Assembly: GCF_030064895.1 (NCBI RefSeq)
Contig: NZ_JASJEB010000025.1
Location: forward strand, 1 to 41,987
Length of the DNA: 41,987 bases
Direction: 5' to 3'
From: Crocosphaera sp.
GTDB taxonomy: Bacteria; Cyanobacteriota; Cyanobacteriia; Cyanobacteriales; Microcystaceae
The notes under the pieces are model-generated. The model was not told the DNA's origin. It saw nothing but the letters and a program-made list of their open reading frames with translations, and ran no database searches. Below, piece by piece: positions 1 to 9,266 of this stretch (positions are counted from its first letter, which is position 1; every line of letters starts with the position of its first letter). The translations under genes and the position numbers were made by a program.

Positions 1-85
1 TCGCTAGTTTTTAGTGATTGAATTAGCCGAATTCACGATTTTTAAAAAATCCATTTCATAAAAAATAATTTTTGATGCCAATTTC

Positions 86-631
86 TTATTTTTTAGGTTT
101 TGTTTTTTCTTCATGAATAATGCAGGCTAAGGTTCCCTCAATCACTTGAATTTGAACCAGATTATCGGTGGTTGGTTGACACACAATGGCCCTGGAATTG
201 ATATAACCTTGATTAACGTAAAGATTGGTAATACTTTCAGCAAGTTTCTGCAATGAAGTGATAGAAATTTCTCGATTTTCATAATTTTCAAGCACTTCTT
301 TTATCAAAATTTCTAACTGATCTGCTTCCAAAATTGTACTATCAACCACTTCAATATTACGTACAAAAATTGACTCTGCTGAAACGCTTAAAGCAGGACA
401 GAAAGTGGATTCTAAAATATCTTGCTCTGTTTCAACTTCTTCTGTCTCGATGGGAACTGAAGGTGGCAATTCTGGAGAAACTGGTGGTAATTGTTCCCTT
501 GGGGGTTGTTGTTTTTCGTTGGCTAAAAATGGTTGGTTAACTTGTGCTATTACTTTTATATTTTTAGAAAAAATTGATACCCAAAACGTGAAAAAAATCA
601 TAAAAAAACATAACTTTTTCTGTATTAACAT
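86..631 (-). CDS. Stand-alone POTRA-domain protein (TpsB/ShlB-like, no barrel)
   Basis: This 181-residue exported protein starts with a hydrophobic segment (residues about 7-30) followed by a proline/glutamate-rich linker (about 40-70). Residues about 87-170 match the POTRA domain of two-partner-secretion transporters (ShlB/FhaC/HecB): an opening FVRNIEVVDST strand, a middle helix, LYVNQGYINSRAIV, and a closing VQIQVIEGTL. In a full TpsB the POTRA is followed by a 16-strand beta-barrel. Here the protein ends about ten residues after the POTRA with a lysine-rich tail, and the 85 bases beyond the stop encode no barrel in that frame. It is either a POTRA-only helper or the remnant of a transporter. 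It is divergent from the TpsA exoprotein at 1065, which supports the secretion link. The POTRA call is good; the function is inferred. Confidence 0.72.
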   Translation of the reverse strand: MLIQKKLCFFMIFFTFWVSIFSKNIKVIAQVNQPFLANEKQQPPREQLPPVSPELPPSVPIETEEVETEQDILESTFCPALSVSAESIFVRNIEVVDSTILEADQLEILIKEVLENYENREISITSLQKLAESITNLYVNQGYINSRAIVCQPTTDNLVQIQVIEGTLACIIHEEKTKPKK

Positions 632-1064
632 TGTTATTATCCTAATTTTTTATTGCAATAGAACCTAATCTTAACTAAAAATTAGTCAAGATAAAAACGT
701 TAACTTATGATTGTTAAAAAAGAAAACAATTAAACCATCACTATAACAAAAGCCGTTACTATTTCATTGAAAAAGAACGAGAAATGCTGGTTTATTATGA
801 ATTTGTTTTTGATAATTAGGGAACTATGCCATAGCTTAGCGAATAATTCTAATTTGTGCAATTTTGTGAATTTTTGTTAAAAAAATCTGCTGCTAAGGCT
901 CCCTTTCTAAAAAACGGGTTTAGACTTTGAATAAATTAATAAGCTTTGGTCTTGGTATCGCAAGACAAATACGAGGAATCCGAGTAATTCCCTAACATTG
1001 ACTTGTGGTTTCATAGCGTTAGGTTCACAATAATTACCTTTGTTATTAGCTTAAATATTAAATT
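632..1064. other. Divergent intergenic region, POTRA gene / tpsA
   Basis: This AT-rich 433-bp stretch has no convincing ORF. It must hold the promoters of both divergent genes, but I could not place -35/-10 boxes with confidence. A small perfect hairpin sits at 949-966 (GTCTTG, loop GTATCG, CAAGAC). No Shine-Dalgarno sequence is visible before the ATG at 1065. Confidence 0.4.
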
Positions 1065-4025
1065 ATGATTAAACAATTATCTTCTTTGCTTTTTATTCCC
1101 TTAATAATTGCCTTAGAAAGTAGGATTAGTCCTATTTTTGCTCAACCTATTACCTCTGCAAATGATGGCACTGGAACCTTTGTCGTTTCTCCTGATGGGA
1201 CTTTATTTAATATTAGTGGAGGAACCCAAGCAGGAGCTAATTTGTTCCATAGTTTTGATAAATTTGGACTAGATCAAGGACAAATTGCTAACTTTATTTC
1301 TAACCCTAATATTCAGAATATTTTAGGTCGAGTAGTAGGGGGAGATCCCTCAGTTATTAACGGATTAATTCAACTTACAGGGGGCAATTCTAACCTTTAT
1401 ATTGTTAATCCTGCTGGTATTTTATTCGGTCCCCACGCACAATTACAAGTGCCTGGATCATTCACAGCAACAACTGCCAACGGGATTCAAATTGGTGATT
1501 TTTGGTTTAACGCTTTGGGGTCTAATAATTATGGTCAATTAATGGGAAATCCCACAGGATTTGCTTTTACCACCGATGAACCAGGAAGCATTATTAATGC
1601 AGGTAATTTATCGGTTTCGCCAGGAGAAAATATTACTTTAGTAGGGGGAAATGTTATCAATACGGGAACCCTTTCTACACCGGGAGGAAATGTCACCGTT
1701 GCTGCTATTCCTGGGGAAAATTATGTTCGTGTTACTCAAGAAGGAAACTTATTAAGTTTAGATTTACCCGTTGCTACAAAAACAGCAATTAATGGGGAGA
1801 ATACACCTGTTACAGTTGCCTCTTTACCCCAATTATTAACGGAAGGAAACGCTGTAGGAGAGACGGGAATAACTGTTGATAATGGACAAATTATGGTAGG
1901 TGATTTGCAAGTTCCTGGTGGTGTAGGAAACGCTATTGTATCAGGAAATATTGATGCTTCTAACCCCATTTCTGGTGTGGGTGGAACCGTTGAAGTATTA
2001 GGAGATAGAGTCGGAATTGTTGGGGCAGAAATTGATGTTTCTGGGGTTGATGGGGGTGGTGTGGCATTAATTGGAGGAGATTATAAAGGTCAAGGAACTG
2101 TTCAGAATGCGTTGCGGACTTATTTAAGTGAAGATTCCGTAATTAGAGCAGATGGTTTAGTAGAAGGAGATGGGGGAAAGGTGATAGTTTGGGCTGATGA
2201 TGTGACGGGATTTTATGGAGAAATATTTGCTAGGGGTGGTAATGTTTCAGGGGATGGTGGTTTTGTCGAAGTTTCAGGAAAACAAACTTTAATTTTTCGG
2301 GGAGATGTTGATACAACTGCAGTTAATGGCAACACAGGAACTTTATTATTAGATCCTGAGAATATCACGATTCAAGGAGGACTAGGAGATGGTGGAAATG
2401 ATGGAAATACAACTTTTCAAGGGGACAATTCACAAACTCCAGGTTCTGTCTTAAATAATCCTCCGAGTCAAACTAATGATACTGCACCTACTACAATTTT
2501 TGAATCAGAATTAGAAACTGTAGGAGGAAATACAAACATTATTTTAGAAGCATCAAACAATATTAGAATCCAAGACTTAACCCAAGGAGATAATCCTACT
2601 TTAATTCCAACATTACTTGATGGTATATTAACTTTTCAATCAGGAACAGGTTCTATTCGATTTACAGCAGATGCAGATGGAAATGGTATAGGTAATTTTT
2701 CAATGGATGATACATCGCAATCAGTCAATACCAATGGAAGAGATATTACCATTCAAGGTGCAACCATTACGGTAGGAAGTATTAATACAGTCACAGGTGA
2801 CTCAGCTGGCGATATAACACTAGGAGCTAGAAGCACTATCAGAACAGGTGATTTGACTGCTTCAGATAGTGACACAGATAATCCAACAGAAGTCACATTG
2901 AGATCAACAACTGGCAATATTTTTGTAGTAACAATCCAAACCGGAGCAAATGGAGCCACCATTGAAGCAGGTGGGTTATTTCAGGCTGTTGGAACACGCG
3001 ATATACCTTTTGTTCAGACTAATAGTGACCCTGTCTCGATTAGTGGAGATATTTTAAGAATAGGAGATTCTTCAGATAGAGGGATTGTAAATATACCCCT
3101 TTTAGATGGTTCCATTAGGGACTTTCTTGAAGACCGGGGCTTGATGACGTTTTCAGGTGATAATCAAGTACGTGTTAAAATTCCAGGGAATCCGCCTCTA
3201 AATGACGACGGAATAGGGGTCGTACCTACAAGTATCGTTGTGCGGTTTGATAGGGGCGCTGTGGCTAATAATCTTGATGATAATCCTGACAATGATGTCA
3301 AAACTGAAATTAACATCGTATATGGAGATGAAAATGTATCAATTTTTAATCAAAATTTTGATCTAGAGTTTGATGATGGCACTAAGGTTGAAGGTAGCAT
3401 TGTAGTGAGAGGAGATAGTCAAATACCTTTTGTCAGTGGAGGTATAGCAGAAAACATTCTTCCATCTGAAGATATATTAATTACAAGAGTTGGCCCAGAG
3501 GATGACCGAAAATTTGTTCCAGTATCTAGTCAGACTTTTGGATGTGAGCAGACTATATGTCAAGCTCTTATTGGACCTGGACCAGATGGACTATTGGGAG
3601 ACCAGGAAGGACTTTTCTTAAATATCAAAAATATAGGGCCCTCTAGTATACCCTCAAACGCTAGCGGAACGGTTGCCCCAATCATTATAACACTAAATGG
3701 TAATCAATCTTTTCTGGGGGGTACATTTGGAGTGGAATTTATACCAGTTGAAGTAGAGCAAGTAGATCAAGTAGATCAAGTAGATCAAGTAGATCAAGTA
3801 GATCAAGTAGATCAAGTAAATCCTACTATTAATAATCAGGTAGCAATAGAACAATCTACCGACATACAACAATCCAACAGTACACAACAGTCGGAAGCTA
3901 CACAACAGTTGCAGTCTAGAAAGGGTCTCTGTGATTCTGATAATCCTGATGATTCTGACTGTGAGTTGGATAATCAAGACTCGATTTTAGATGTTAGTGA
4001 GGTACTTCCTCCTGGATTTCAATAA
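1065..4025 (+). CDS. Filamentous haemagglutinin-type exoprotein (TpsA, two-partner secretion)
   Basis: This is a 986-residue secreted adhesin-like protein. It has a signal peptide (residues 1-27, ending IFAQ), then a TPS haemagglutination domain (about 30-160) with NPNIQNILGRV and the NPNGI-box variant NPAGILFGP, the region that a TpsB recognises in this family. A long glycine/asparagine/threonine-rich body follows, consistent with a right-handed beta-helix and containing a typical cyanobacterial LLLDPENI segment near residue 425. The C-terminus carries a (VDQ)6 tract, a Q/S/T-rich stretch, and a cysteine pair in an acidic tail (GLCDSDNPDDSDC), common in cyanobacterial members. The ATG start fits the signal peptide. 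It is followed closely by the TPR-CHAT gene and is divergent from a POTRA protein. No barrel partner is visible in the window. The family assignment is firm; the ligand or role is unknown. Confidence 0.88.
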   Translation: MIKQLSSLLFIPLIIALESRISPIFAQPITSANDGTGTFVVSPDGTLFNISGGTQAGANLFHSFDKFGLDQGQIANFISNPNIQNILGRVVGGDPSVINGLIQLTGGNSNLYIVNPAGILFGPHAQLQVPGSFTATTANGIQIGDFWFNALGSNNYGQLMGNPTGFAFTTDEPGSIINAGNLSVSPGENITLVGGNVINTGTLSTPGGNVTVAAIPGENYVRVTQEGNLLSLDLPVATKTAINGENTPVTVASLPQLLTEGNAVGETGITVDNGQIMVGDLQVPGGVGNAIVSGNIDASNPISGVGGTVEVLGDRVGIVGAEIDVSGVDGGGVALIGGDYKGQGTVQNALRTYLSEDSVIRADGLVEGDGGKVIVWADDVTGFYGEIFARGGNVSGDGGFVEVSGKQTLIFRGDVDTTAVNGNTGTLLLDPENITIQGGLGDGGNDGNTTFQGDNSQTPGSVLNNPPSQTNDTAPTTIFESELETVGGNTNIILEASNNIRIQDLTQGDNPTLIPTLLDGILTFQSGTGSIRFTADADGNGIGNFSMDDTSQSVNTNGRDITIQGATITVGSINTVTGDSAGDITLGARSTIRTGDLTASDSDTDNPTEVTLRSTTGNIFVVTIQTGANGATIEAGGLFQAVGTRDIPFVQTNSDPVSISGDILRIGDSSDRGIVNIPLLDGSIRDFLEDRGLMTFSGDNQVRVKIPGNPPLNDDGIGVVPTSIVVRFDRGAVANNLDDNPDNDVKTEINIVYGDENVSIFNQNFDLEFDDGTKVEGSIVVRGDSQIPFVSGGIAENILPSEDILITRVGPEDDRKFVPVSSQTFGCEQTICQALIGPGPDGLLGDQEGLFLNIKNIGPSSIPSNASGTVAPIIITLNGNQSFLGGTFGVEFIPVEVEQVDQVDQVDQVDQVDQVDQVNPTINNQVAIEQSTDIQQSNSTQQSEATQQLQSRKGLCDSDNPDDSDCELDNQDSILDVSEVLPPGFQ
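3753..3815 (+). repeat. 9-bp tandem repeat encoding (VDQ)6
   Basis: Six exact copies of GTAGATCAA (3762-3815) follow one degenerate copy (GTAGAGCAA, 3753-3761) in frame inside tpsA. They encode VEQ-(VDQ)6. Perfect identity at third codon positions points to recent slippage. Copy-number change would lengthen or shorten a linker near the C-terminus without shifting frame. Confidence 0.95.
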
Positions 4026-4058
4026 ATTTGTTAATGCTATCAAAAATTGAATAATACA

Positions 4059-6581
4059 ATGGTTCACATTATGCGCTCAAAAATTTTTAACCTTAGTAAA
4101 CTCATTAAAATCACCGCTATTATTTTCTTCCTTCATATAGCGTTTGATTCCCAATTAACCACTTCCAAAATCGTGGCTCAAACTCAACCATTAAACTTAG
4201 AAGAAGTCAATCAGCTTTATCGTCTTGGTGTTGAAAAGTTTAAAATTAATGAATTTGAAAGTTCTATTGAGCATTTGCAAGATGCGTTAGAAAATTATCA
4301 AAGACTTCAAGATTCACAAGGACGAATTAAGACTCTTATTATGCTTGGTGCTGCCTATAATCGCCTAGCTCAATATCAAATGGCAGTTAATACATTAGAA
4401 ACTGTTTTGCCCCTTATTCTTAATACCAACAATCTGCCACGTCAAGTACAAGTATTAGGTAGTTTAGGGGTGGGATACAATAAGTTGGGACAATATCTCA
4501 AAGCTCTTGAAACTACTGAACAAGCATTAACTATTGCCGAAAAACTAGAAACCCTTGAATATAAGGGAAGACTACTCATTAGTCGAGGCAATACTTATGA
4601 AGCTTTAGGTGACTATGACAAAGCTAAAGAGCTATACAAAGAAAGTTTAGAAATTGCTGAGACAGTAAATGATAATTACGTGAAGAAAAGAGCTTTAGGA
4701 AACTTAGGATTTATTGAAACAAATTTAGATAATTATGATAAAGCTTTAACACATTATAAACAAGGATTAGCAATTGCAGAAGAAGAAAATGATTTGTATT
4801 ATAAGGCTGATATTCTTATTCATATAGGCATTGTTTATCACGAAGAAAAGAATTACGACAAAGCAGAACAACACTATTCTCAAAGTCTTGATATTGCTCA
4901 AACAAAAAATCTTAAAAATATTGCTCTCATAAAAAGCCGAGCTTTGGGAAGTCTTGGACTGGTAGCTGATCACAAGAAAAATTACGAAAAAGCTATTGAA
5001 TACCATCAACAAGCATTGGGAATAGCAAAAGAGATTGATGAACCATTATTTGAAGCCGAATTTTTAAATAATTTAGCGCATACTTTGTTGACAGAAGGTA
5101 AGTTACAAGTTGCAGAGGGAAAACTCCGTAATGCGATTGAAATTTTAGAAAAAATGCGAGGTCAACTGGCCAATGCTGATACTTATAGAATATCAATGTT
5201 TGATACTCAACTATATACCTACAACTTACTGCAACAAGTATTAATTGCTCAAAATAAAATAGAAAAAGCTTTAGAAGATTCTGAAAATGGAAGAAACCGA
5301 GCTTTTGTTAATTTACAGTTTCAAAGATTATCAGTTAATAATAATACAGAAAATAGTTTATCTGAAACGATAAAAATTGAAAAGATTAAACAAATTGCTA
5401 AACAACAAAATGCCACTTTAATTGAATATACGATTATTCCCAGAGATGATATTATTCATGACGGTAAGCGAAGGGGAACATCAGGAACACTTTATATTTG
5501 GGTAGTTAAACCAACAGGAGAAATTTTTTTTCGGGAAGTTAATCTAACCAAAAATAATATTTCTTTAAAAACCTTAATTCCAGAAATGCGAGAGGCAGAT
5601 ATTGGGGTAAGAGGTCGTGACAATTCAGATCAAACTGACGAAAGTTATCAATTTTTAGACGAAGTAGAATTAAAGGAAAATCTTCATCAACTTCATAATA
5701 TTTTAATCGAACCTATTAAAGAGTTGTTACCCGAAAAAGAAGAAGATACTGTAATTATTATCCCTGATGAAATCCTCTTTCAACTACCTTTTTCTGCCCT
5801 ACAAGATGCAGAAGGAAAATACTTGATTGATAAACACACATTAATGGTAGCACCTTCTATTCAATCCCTCTTTTTTACCCGTCAAAATGCTCAAAGAATT
5901 CAAAAAGAAAATAAAAGTAAAGAAATTCTTATGGTAGGAAATCCTACTATGCCTCAAACACCAGTTGGCTCAGAAGAACGACCTTTATCTTCTTTACCTT
6001 GGGCCGGTCATGAAGTTGATGAACTTGCTAAAATGTTCCGAGAATTAAACTTATTTGGTGATTTTGAACCTTTAAAAGGTTCTCTAGCTACAGAAACAAA
6101 AGTAATTGAAAAAATGCCCAATGCTCAAATTATTCACTTTGCAACTCATGGTTTATTAGATGAAATTAATGGCATTGGTTCCCCTGGAATTTTAGCCTTT
6201 GCTCCCGATGAAAATAATGATGGATGGCTTACAACAGACGAAATCATGGAACAGTATGGACTCCCTGGAACAACCCCTTTAAAAGCAGAATTAGTGGTTT
6301 TAAGTGCTTGTGATACCGGAAGAGGTGAAATTACAGGAGATGGAGTTATTGGCTTATCTCGTTCTATTTTGGCAGCAGGGGTTCCCACTGTTTTGGTATC
6401 TCTCTGGGCAGTTGAAGATGATGAAACAGCAGATATTATGAATAATTTTTATCGCAATCTTTATCAAGAAAAAATGAGTAAAGCTCAAGCGTTACGTCAA
6501 GCATTATTAGCTGCAAAAAAACGAGATCCCGACAAAATAAGTATTTGGGGAGCTTTTACATTAATTGGAGAAAGTGAGTAA
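4059..6581 (+). CDS. Exported TPR-CHAT domain protein (caspase-like peptidase fold)
   Basis: This is a large protein of about 840 residues. The N-terminus is hydrophobic (FLHIAF region, ending IVAQ) and looks like a signal peptide. About eight tetratricopeptide repeats follow (about 45-345, with repeated GxxYxxLGxYxxAL patterns), then a linker, and a C-terminal CHAT domain (about 530-838). CHAT is a caspase/separase-clan fold: the catalytic His lies in HFATHG (H697) and the Cys in LSACDTGRG (C751), both intact, followed by GLSRSILAAGVPTVLVSLW. In cyanobacteria such proteins often neighbour haemagglutinin-type secreted proteins, as here (33 bp after tpsA). Start choice: an upstream TTG (4047) is in frame; ATG at 4059 or 4071 better fits the signal peptide. 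Protease activity and substrate are not shown by the sequence; processing of the neighbouring TpsA is a hypothesis. Confidence 0.87.
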   Translation: MVHIMRSKIFNLSKLIKITAIIFFLHIAFDSQLTTSKIVAQTQPLNLEEVNQLYRLGVEKFKINEFESSIEHLQDALENYQRLQDSQGRIKTLIMLGAAYNRLAQYQMAVNTLETVLPLILNTNNLPRQVQVLGSLGVGYNKLGQYLKALETTEQALTIAEKLETLEYKGRLLISRGNTYEALGDYDKAKELYKESLEIAETVNDNYVKKRALGNLGFIETNLDNYDKALTHYKQGLAIAEEENDLYYKADILIHIGIVYHEEKNYDKAEQHYSQSLDIAQTKNLKNIALIKSRALGSLGLVADHKKNYEKAIEYHQQALGIAKEIDEPLFEAEFLNNLAHTLLTEGKLQVAEGKLRNAIEILEKMRGQLANADTYRISMFDTQLYTYNLLQQVLIAQNKIEKALEDSENGRNRAFVNLQFQRLSVNNNTENSLSETIKIEKIKQIAKQQNATLIEYTIIPRDDIIHDGKRRGTSGTLYIWVVKPTGEIFFREVNLTKNNISLKTLIPEMREADIGVRGRDNSDQTDESYQFLDEVELKENLHQLHNILIEPIKELLPEKEEDTVIIIPDEILFQLPFSALQDAEGKYLIDKHTLMVAPSIQSLFFTRQNAQRIQKENKSKEILMVGNPTMPQTPVGSEERPLSSLPWAGHEVDELAKMFRELNLFGDFEPLKGSLATETKVIEKMPNAQIIHFATHGLLDEINGIGSPGILAFAPDENNDGWLTTDEIMEQYGLPGTTPLKAELVVLSACDTGRGEITGDGVIGLSRSILAAGVPTVLVSLWAVEDDETADIMNNFYRNLYQEKMSKAQALRQALLAAKKRDPDKISIWGAFTLIGESE

Positions 6582-6689
6582 AATTAAAATCAAATATTTT
6601 CTTTAATTCCATTAGCTAAAATACCTAAAATCTTATTAATATCACTCAAGTAATATTCAGTATTATCCTTAAAGAATATTGGGGAGACT

Positions 6690-6751
6690 GGCAAACTGAT
6701 AAGCGATAACTGGTGACTGGTCACTGCTAACTGCTAACTGTTCACTGATTT
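6690..6751. repeat. Heptamer-type tandem repeat tract
   Basis: Degenerate 7-bp units (TAACTGC, TAACTGT, CACTGAT and similar) follow one another between the CHAT gene and ycf39. Related tracts occur at 23653-23690, 31856-31883, 37957-37998 and 40424-40462. They resemble the STRR heptamer repeats known from cyanobacteria. Confidence 0.75.
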
Positions 6752-6833
6752 TGATCTTAGACAAAATCTCCAAAGGGTGTAAATTTCTGCTAATATCTTA
6801 GAGAAACGTTAAGAAACATTACAATTTTTATAA

Positions 6834-7811
6834 ATGAAGTTATTAATCGTTGGCGCAACAGGGACATTAGGGCGACAGATAGTGCGCTCTGCCTTAGATG
6901 AAGGACATGAAGTCCGTTGTTTAGTCAGAAATGCTAGAAAAGCTGCTTTTTTAAAAGAATGGGGCGCAGAGTTGATGATGGGGGACTTTTGTAAACCCGA
7001 AACTTTACCCCGTGTCTTAGAGGGAATGGAGGCTGTTATCGACGCAGCAGCAGCGAGGCCAACGGACAGTTTATCCATGAAAGAAATAGACTGGAATGGC
7101 AAGGTTAACTTAATTCAAGCGGTTCAAAAAGCAGGGATTGATCGCTACATCTTCTTTTCCCTTCTCAACGCTGAAAAGTATCCTGATGTGCCATTAATGA
7201 AGATAAAACATTGTACAGAGAAGTTTTTAAAAGAATCAGGACTAAACTATACTATCTTACGACCTTGTGGCTTTATGCAGGGCTTAATTGGTCAATACGC
7301 TGTTCCGATGTTGGATAATCAAGCGGTTTGGATATCAGGAGAAAGTACTCCTATCGCCTATATGGACACCCAAGACGTTGCTAGATTAACCATTCGGGTG
7401 TTAGAAGTTCCCGAAACCCAAAAACAAACCTATCCCATGATCGGTACAAAAGCCTGGACACCAGAAGAAATTATCGACTTATGTGAGAGACTCTCAGATA
7501 AACGAGTAAAAATTGCCCGCGTACCCTTGGGACTGCTAAGATTTTTACGTGGCTTTACTCGTTTCTTCCAATGGACGTATAATATTTCTGACCGCCTAGC
7601 GTTCGCTGAAGTTTTGGCTAGTGGTAAACCCTTAAATGCCTCAATGGATGATGTTTACAAAACCCTGGGGGTTGATGTCAAGGAAACGACTACTTTAGAA
7701 GCTTATTTTCAAGAGTATTTCAGTCGTATTCTTAAAAAGCTCAAAGAAATCGATTACGAAAAGAACAAAGCGAAGAAGAAAAAGAAAACCCCTTTTAAAT
7801 CTTCTGTATAA
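6834..7811 (+). CDS. ycf39: Ycf39, atypical short-chain dehydrogenase-like PSII assembly factor
   Basis: This 325-residue protein has an N-terminal Rossmann fold of the atypical SDR/NmrA type with a GATGTLG nucleotide-binding loop (residues 7-13), CLVRN after beta-2, and MGDFCKPETL. Conserved Ycf39 blocks follow: ARPTDSLS, DWNGKVNLI, FFSLLNAEKYPDVPLM, and a lysine-rich tail ending KKKKKTPFKSS. The family's known role is with Hlip proteins in chlorophyll delivery to newly made D1 during photosystem II assembly. The canonical YxxxK catalytic pair of classical SDRs is not seen, as expected for this group. It is followed after 27 bp by an NAD kinase on the same strand; the homologous pair (slr0399-slr0400) is adjacent in Synechocystis, supporting an old conserved operon. 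Confidence 0.93.
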   Translation: MKLLIVGATGTLGRQIVRSALDEGHEVRCLVRNARKAAFLKEWGAELMMGDFCKPETLPRVLEGMEAVIDAAAARPTDSLSMKEIDWNGKVNLIQAVQKAGIDRYIFFSLLNAEKYPDVPLMKIKHCTEKFLKESGLNYTILRPCGFMQGLIGQYAVPMLDNQAVWISGESTPIAYMDTQDVARLTIRVLEVPETQKQTYPMIGTKAWTPEEIIDLCERLSDKRVKIARVPLGLLRFLRGFTRFFQWTYNISDRLAFAEVLASGKPLNASMDDVYKTLGVDVKETTTLEAYFQEYFSRILKKLKEIDYEKNKAKKKKKTPFKSSV

Positions 7812-7838
7812 GTTAACACTGATCCAGGATAATTGGTT

Positions 7839-8756
7839 GTGCCAAAAGTCGGCATTATATATAACGATCTCAAACCCGTCGCTTGTAAAGCTGCTCAAGA
7901 TTTACAAACTGAGTTGACGGAAAAAGGCTGGACTGTTGTTTTAGAGACTGGCCGAGGAGGACTCCTTGGCTATTCTCACCCTGAAAGTCCTGTTTGTCAT
8001 ACTTCCATTGATAAATTAATTCCCCCGAATTTTGATCAAGATATGGCTTTTGCTCTGGTCTTGGGGGGAGATGGTACTGTATTGTCTGCTTATCGACAGT
8101 TAGGCCCTTGTGGTATCCCTTTATTAACGATTAATACGGGACACATGGGCTTTTTGACAGAAATTTATCTGAACCAGTTATCAAAAGTCCTAGACAAGGT
8201 TTTGGCAGGAGAGTACGAAATAGAAGAACGTACCATGTTGACGGTACAGCTATATCGTGGGGAGACTTTGTTATGGGAAGCCTTATCTCTCAATGAAATG
8301 GTCATTCACCGCGAACCTTTGACCAGTATGTGTCATTTTGAGATCAAAATTGGCAGACACGCACCAGTGGATATTGCTGCTGATGGTTTGATTTTATCCA
8401 CTCCTACGGGGTCTACAGCCTATTCTTTAAGCGCGGGAGGTCCGGTGGTGACTCCTGATGTCCCAGTGTTACAATTAGCCCCTATTTGCCCCCATTCTTT
8501 GGCTTCTCGTTCTTTGGTATTTTCTGATAAGGAACCGGTGAGTATTTTTCCTGCTACTCCTAACCGAATGGTTTTAGTTGTGGATGGCAATGGAGGGTGT
8601 TATGTGTTGCCGGAAGATAGAATTTATGTGGAAAAGTCTCCTTATTCTGCACGTTTTATTAGGCTAGAAGAACCTGAATTTTTCCGTATTCTCAGGGAAA
8701 AGTTGGGCTGGGGACTGCCTCATATTGCTAAACCGACTTCTGTTGAGTTACCTTAA
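7839..8756 (+). CDS. nadK: NAD(+) kinase
   Basis: NAD kinase makes NADP from NAD and ATP (or polyphosphate) in the cytoplasm. The 305-residue protein shows the full family signature: GGDGT (residues 76-80), NTGHMGFL (99-106), the NEMVIHR segment, and [15 protein letters not shown], with the second conserved VDGNG loop near the end. The start is set at GTG 7839 ([10 protein letters not shown]), which matches the usual N-terminus of cyanobacterial homologues; a TTG six bases upstream would only add two residues. It sits 27 bp behind ycf39 and is probably co-transcribed. This is the isoform linked to ycf39; cyanobacteria usually carry a second nadK elsewhere. Confidence 0.93.
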   Translation: MPKVGIIYNDLKPVACKAAQDLQTELTEKGWTVVLETGRGGLLGYSHPESPVCHTSIDKLIPPNFDQDMAFALVLGGDGTVLSAYRQLGPCGIPLLTINTGHMGFLTEIYLNQLSKVLDKVLAGEYEIEERTMLTVQLYRGETLLWEALSLNEMVIHREPLTSMCHFEIKIGRHAPVDIAADGLILSTPTGSTAYSLSAGGPVVTPDVPVLQLAPICPHSLASRSLVFSDKEPVSIFPATPNRMVLVVDGNGGCYVLPEDRIYVEKSPYSARFIRLEEPEFFRILREKLGWGLPHIAKPTSVELP

Positions 8757-8780
8757 AAAAAGTGTAATTCTTGATTAATT

Positions 8781-9266
8781 ATGTCAAATAAACAAGGGTC
8801 AAATGATGAGTTTGATAATTTGCCTTATCTACTTGAACAATACAAGCTATATGTTGAAATGATGGATAGAGTAGCAGCAAGGCGAGGTAAAGCTAATCAA
8901 TTCTACTTGTCACTTATTTCCGCATTACTTGGTATTTTGACGTTCTTTACTGATATAGAAAAAATAATCAGTAATTACAAAATACTGTCTTTATTATTCC
9001 TATTATTCGGATTAATATTATGTATTTCTTGGTACTTGAATATTGATTCATATAAACAACTAAACTATCTTAAATTTAAAGTCATTTTTGAAATGGAACA
9101 AAAATTACCATTTCCCTGTTATACGAGAGAGTGGGAAATAGAGGAGCATCTCTCAATAAAGTATCGCAGATTGACTAAAATTGAGAAATATATACCTATT
9201 TTTTTTGCGTCTATATATATTGTTTTGATAGGTTACTCAATTTTAAGCTTATTGAAAATAATATGA
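8781..9266 (+). CDS. Small three-helix membrane protein (RipA/8xMP-like, tentative)
   Basis: This 161-residue integral membrane protein has a soluble N-terminal helix rich in charged residues (LLEQYKLYVEMMDRVAARR, about 17-35). Two close membrane helices follow (about 41-56 and 67-86), then a cytosolic loop with YKQLNYLKFKVIFEMEQKLP (91-110), and a third helix (137-157). The order (helix with VEMxDRxxxRR, two TM segments, WY..SYxQLNxxKFKVI) resembles the family named RipA-like octameric membrane protein, and more loosely the small TM proteins that accompany defence and signalling genes. That assignment is from memory and moderate. The stop overlaps the start of the next gene (ATGA), so the two are translationally coupled. 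It begins an island unlike the housekeeping genes on its left. Confidence 0.7.
   Translation: MSNKQGSNDEFDNLPYLLEQYKLYVEMMDRVAARRGKANQFYLSLISALLGILTFFTDIEKIISNYKILSLLFLLFGLILCISWYLNIDSYKQLNYLKFKVIFEMEQKLPFPCYTREWEIEEHLSIKYRRLTKIEKYIPIFFASIYIVLIGYSILSLLKII

Noticed and set aside
3753-3815. CRISPR-like array
   Set aside because: 9-bp units without spacers inside a coding frame; the heptamer tracts elsewhere also lack spacers, and no cas genes are present.
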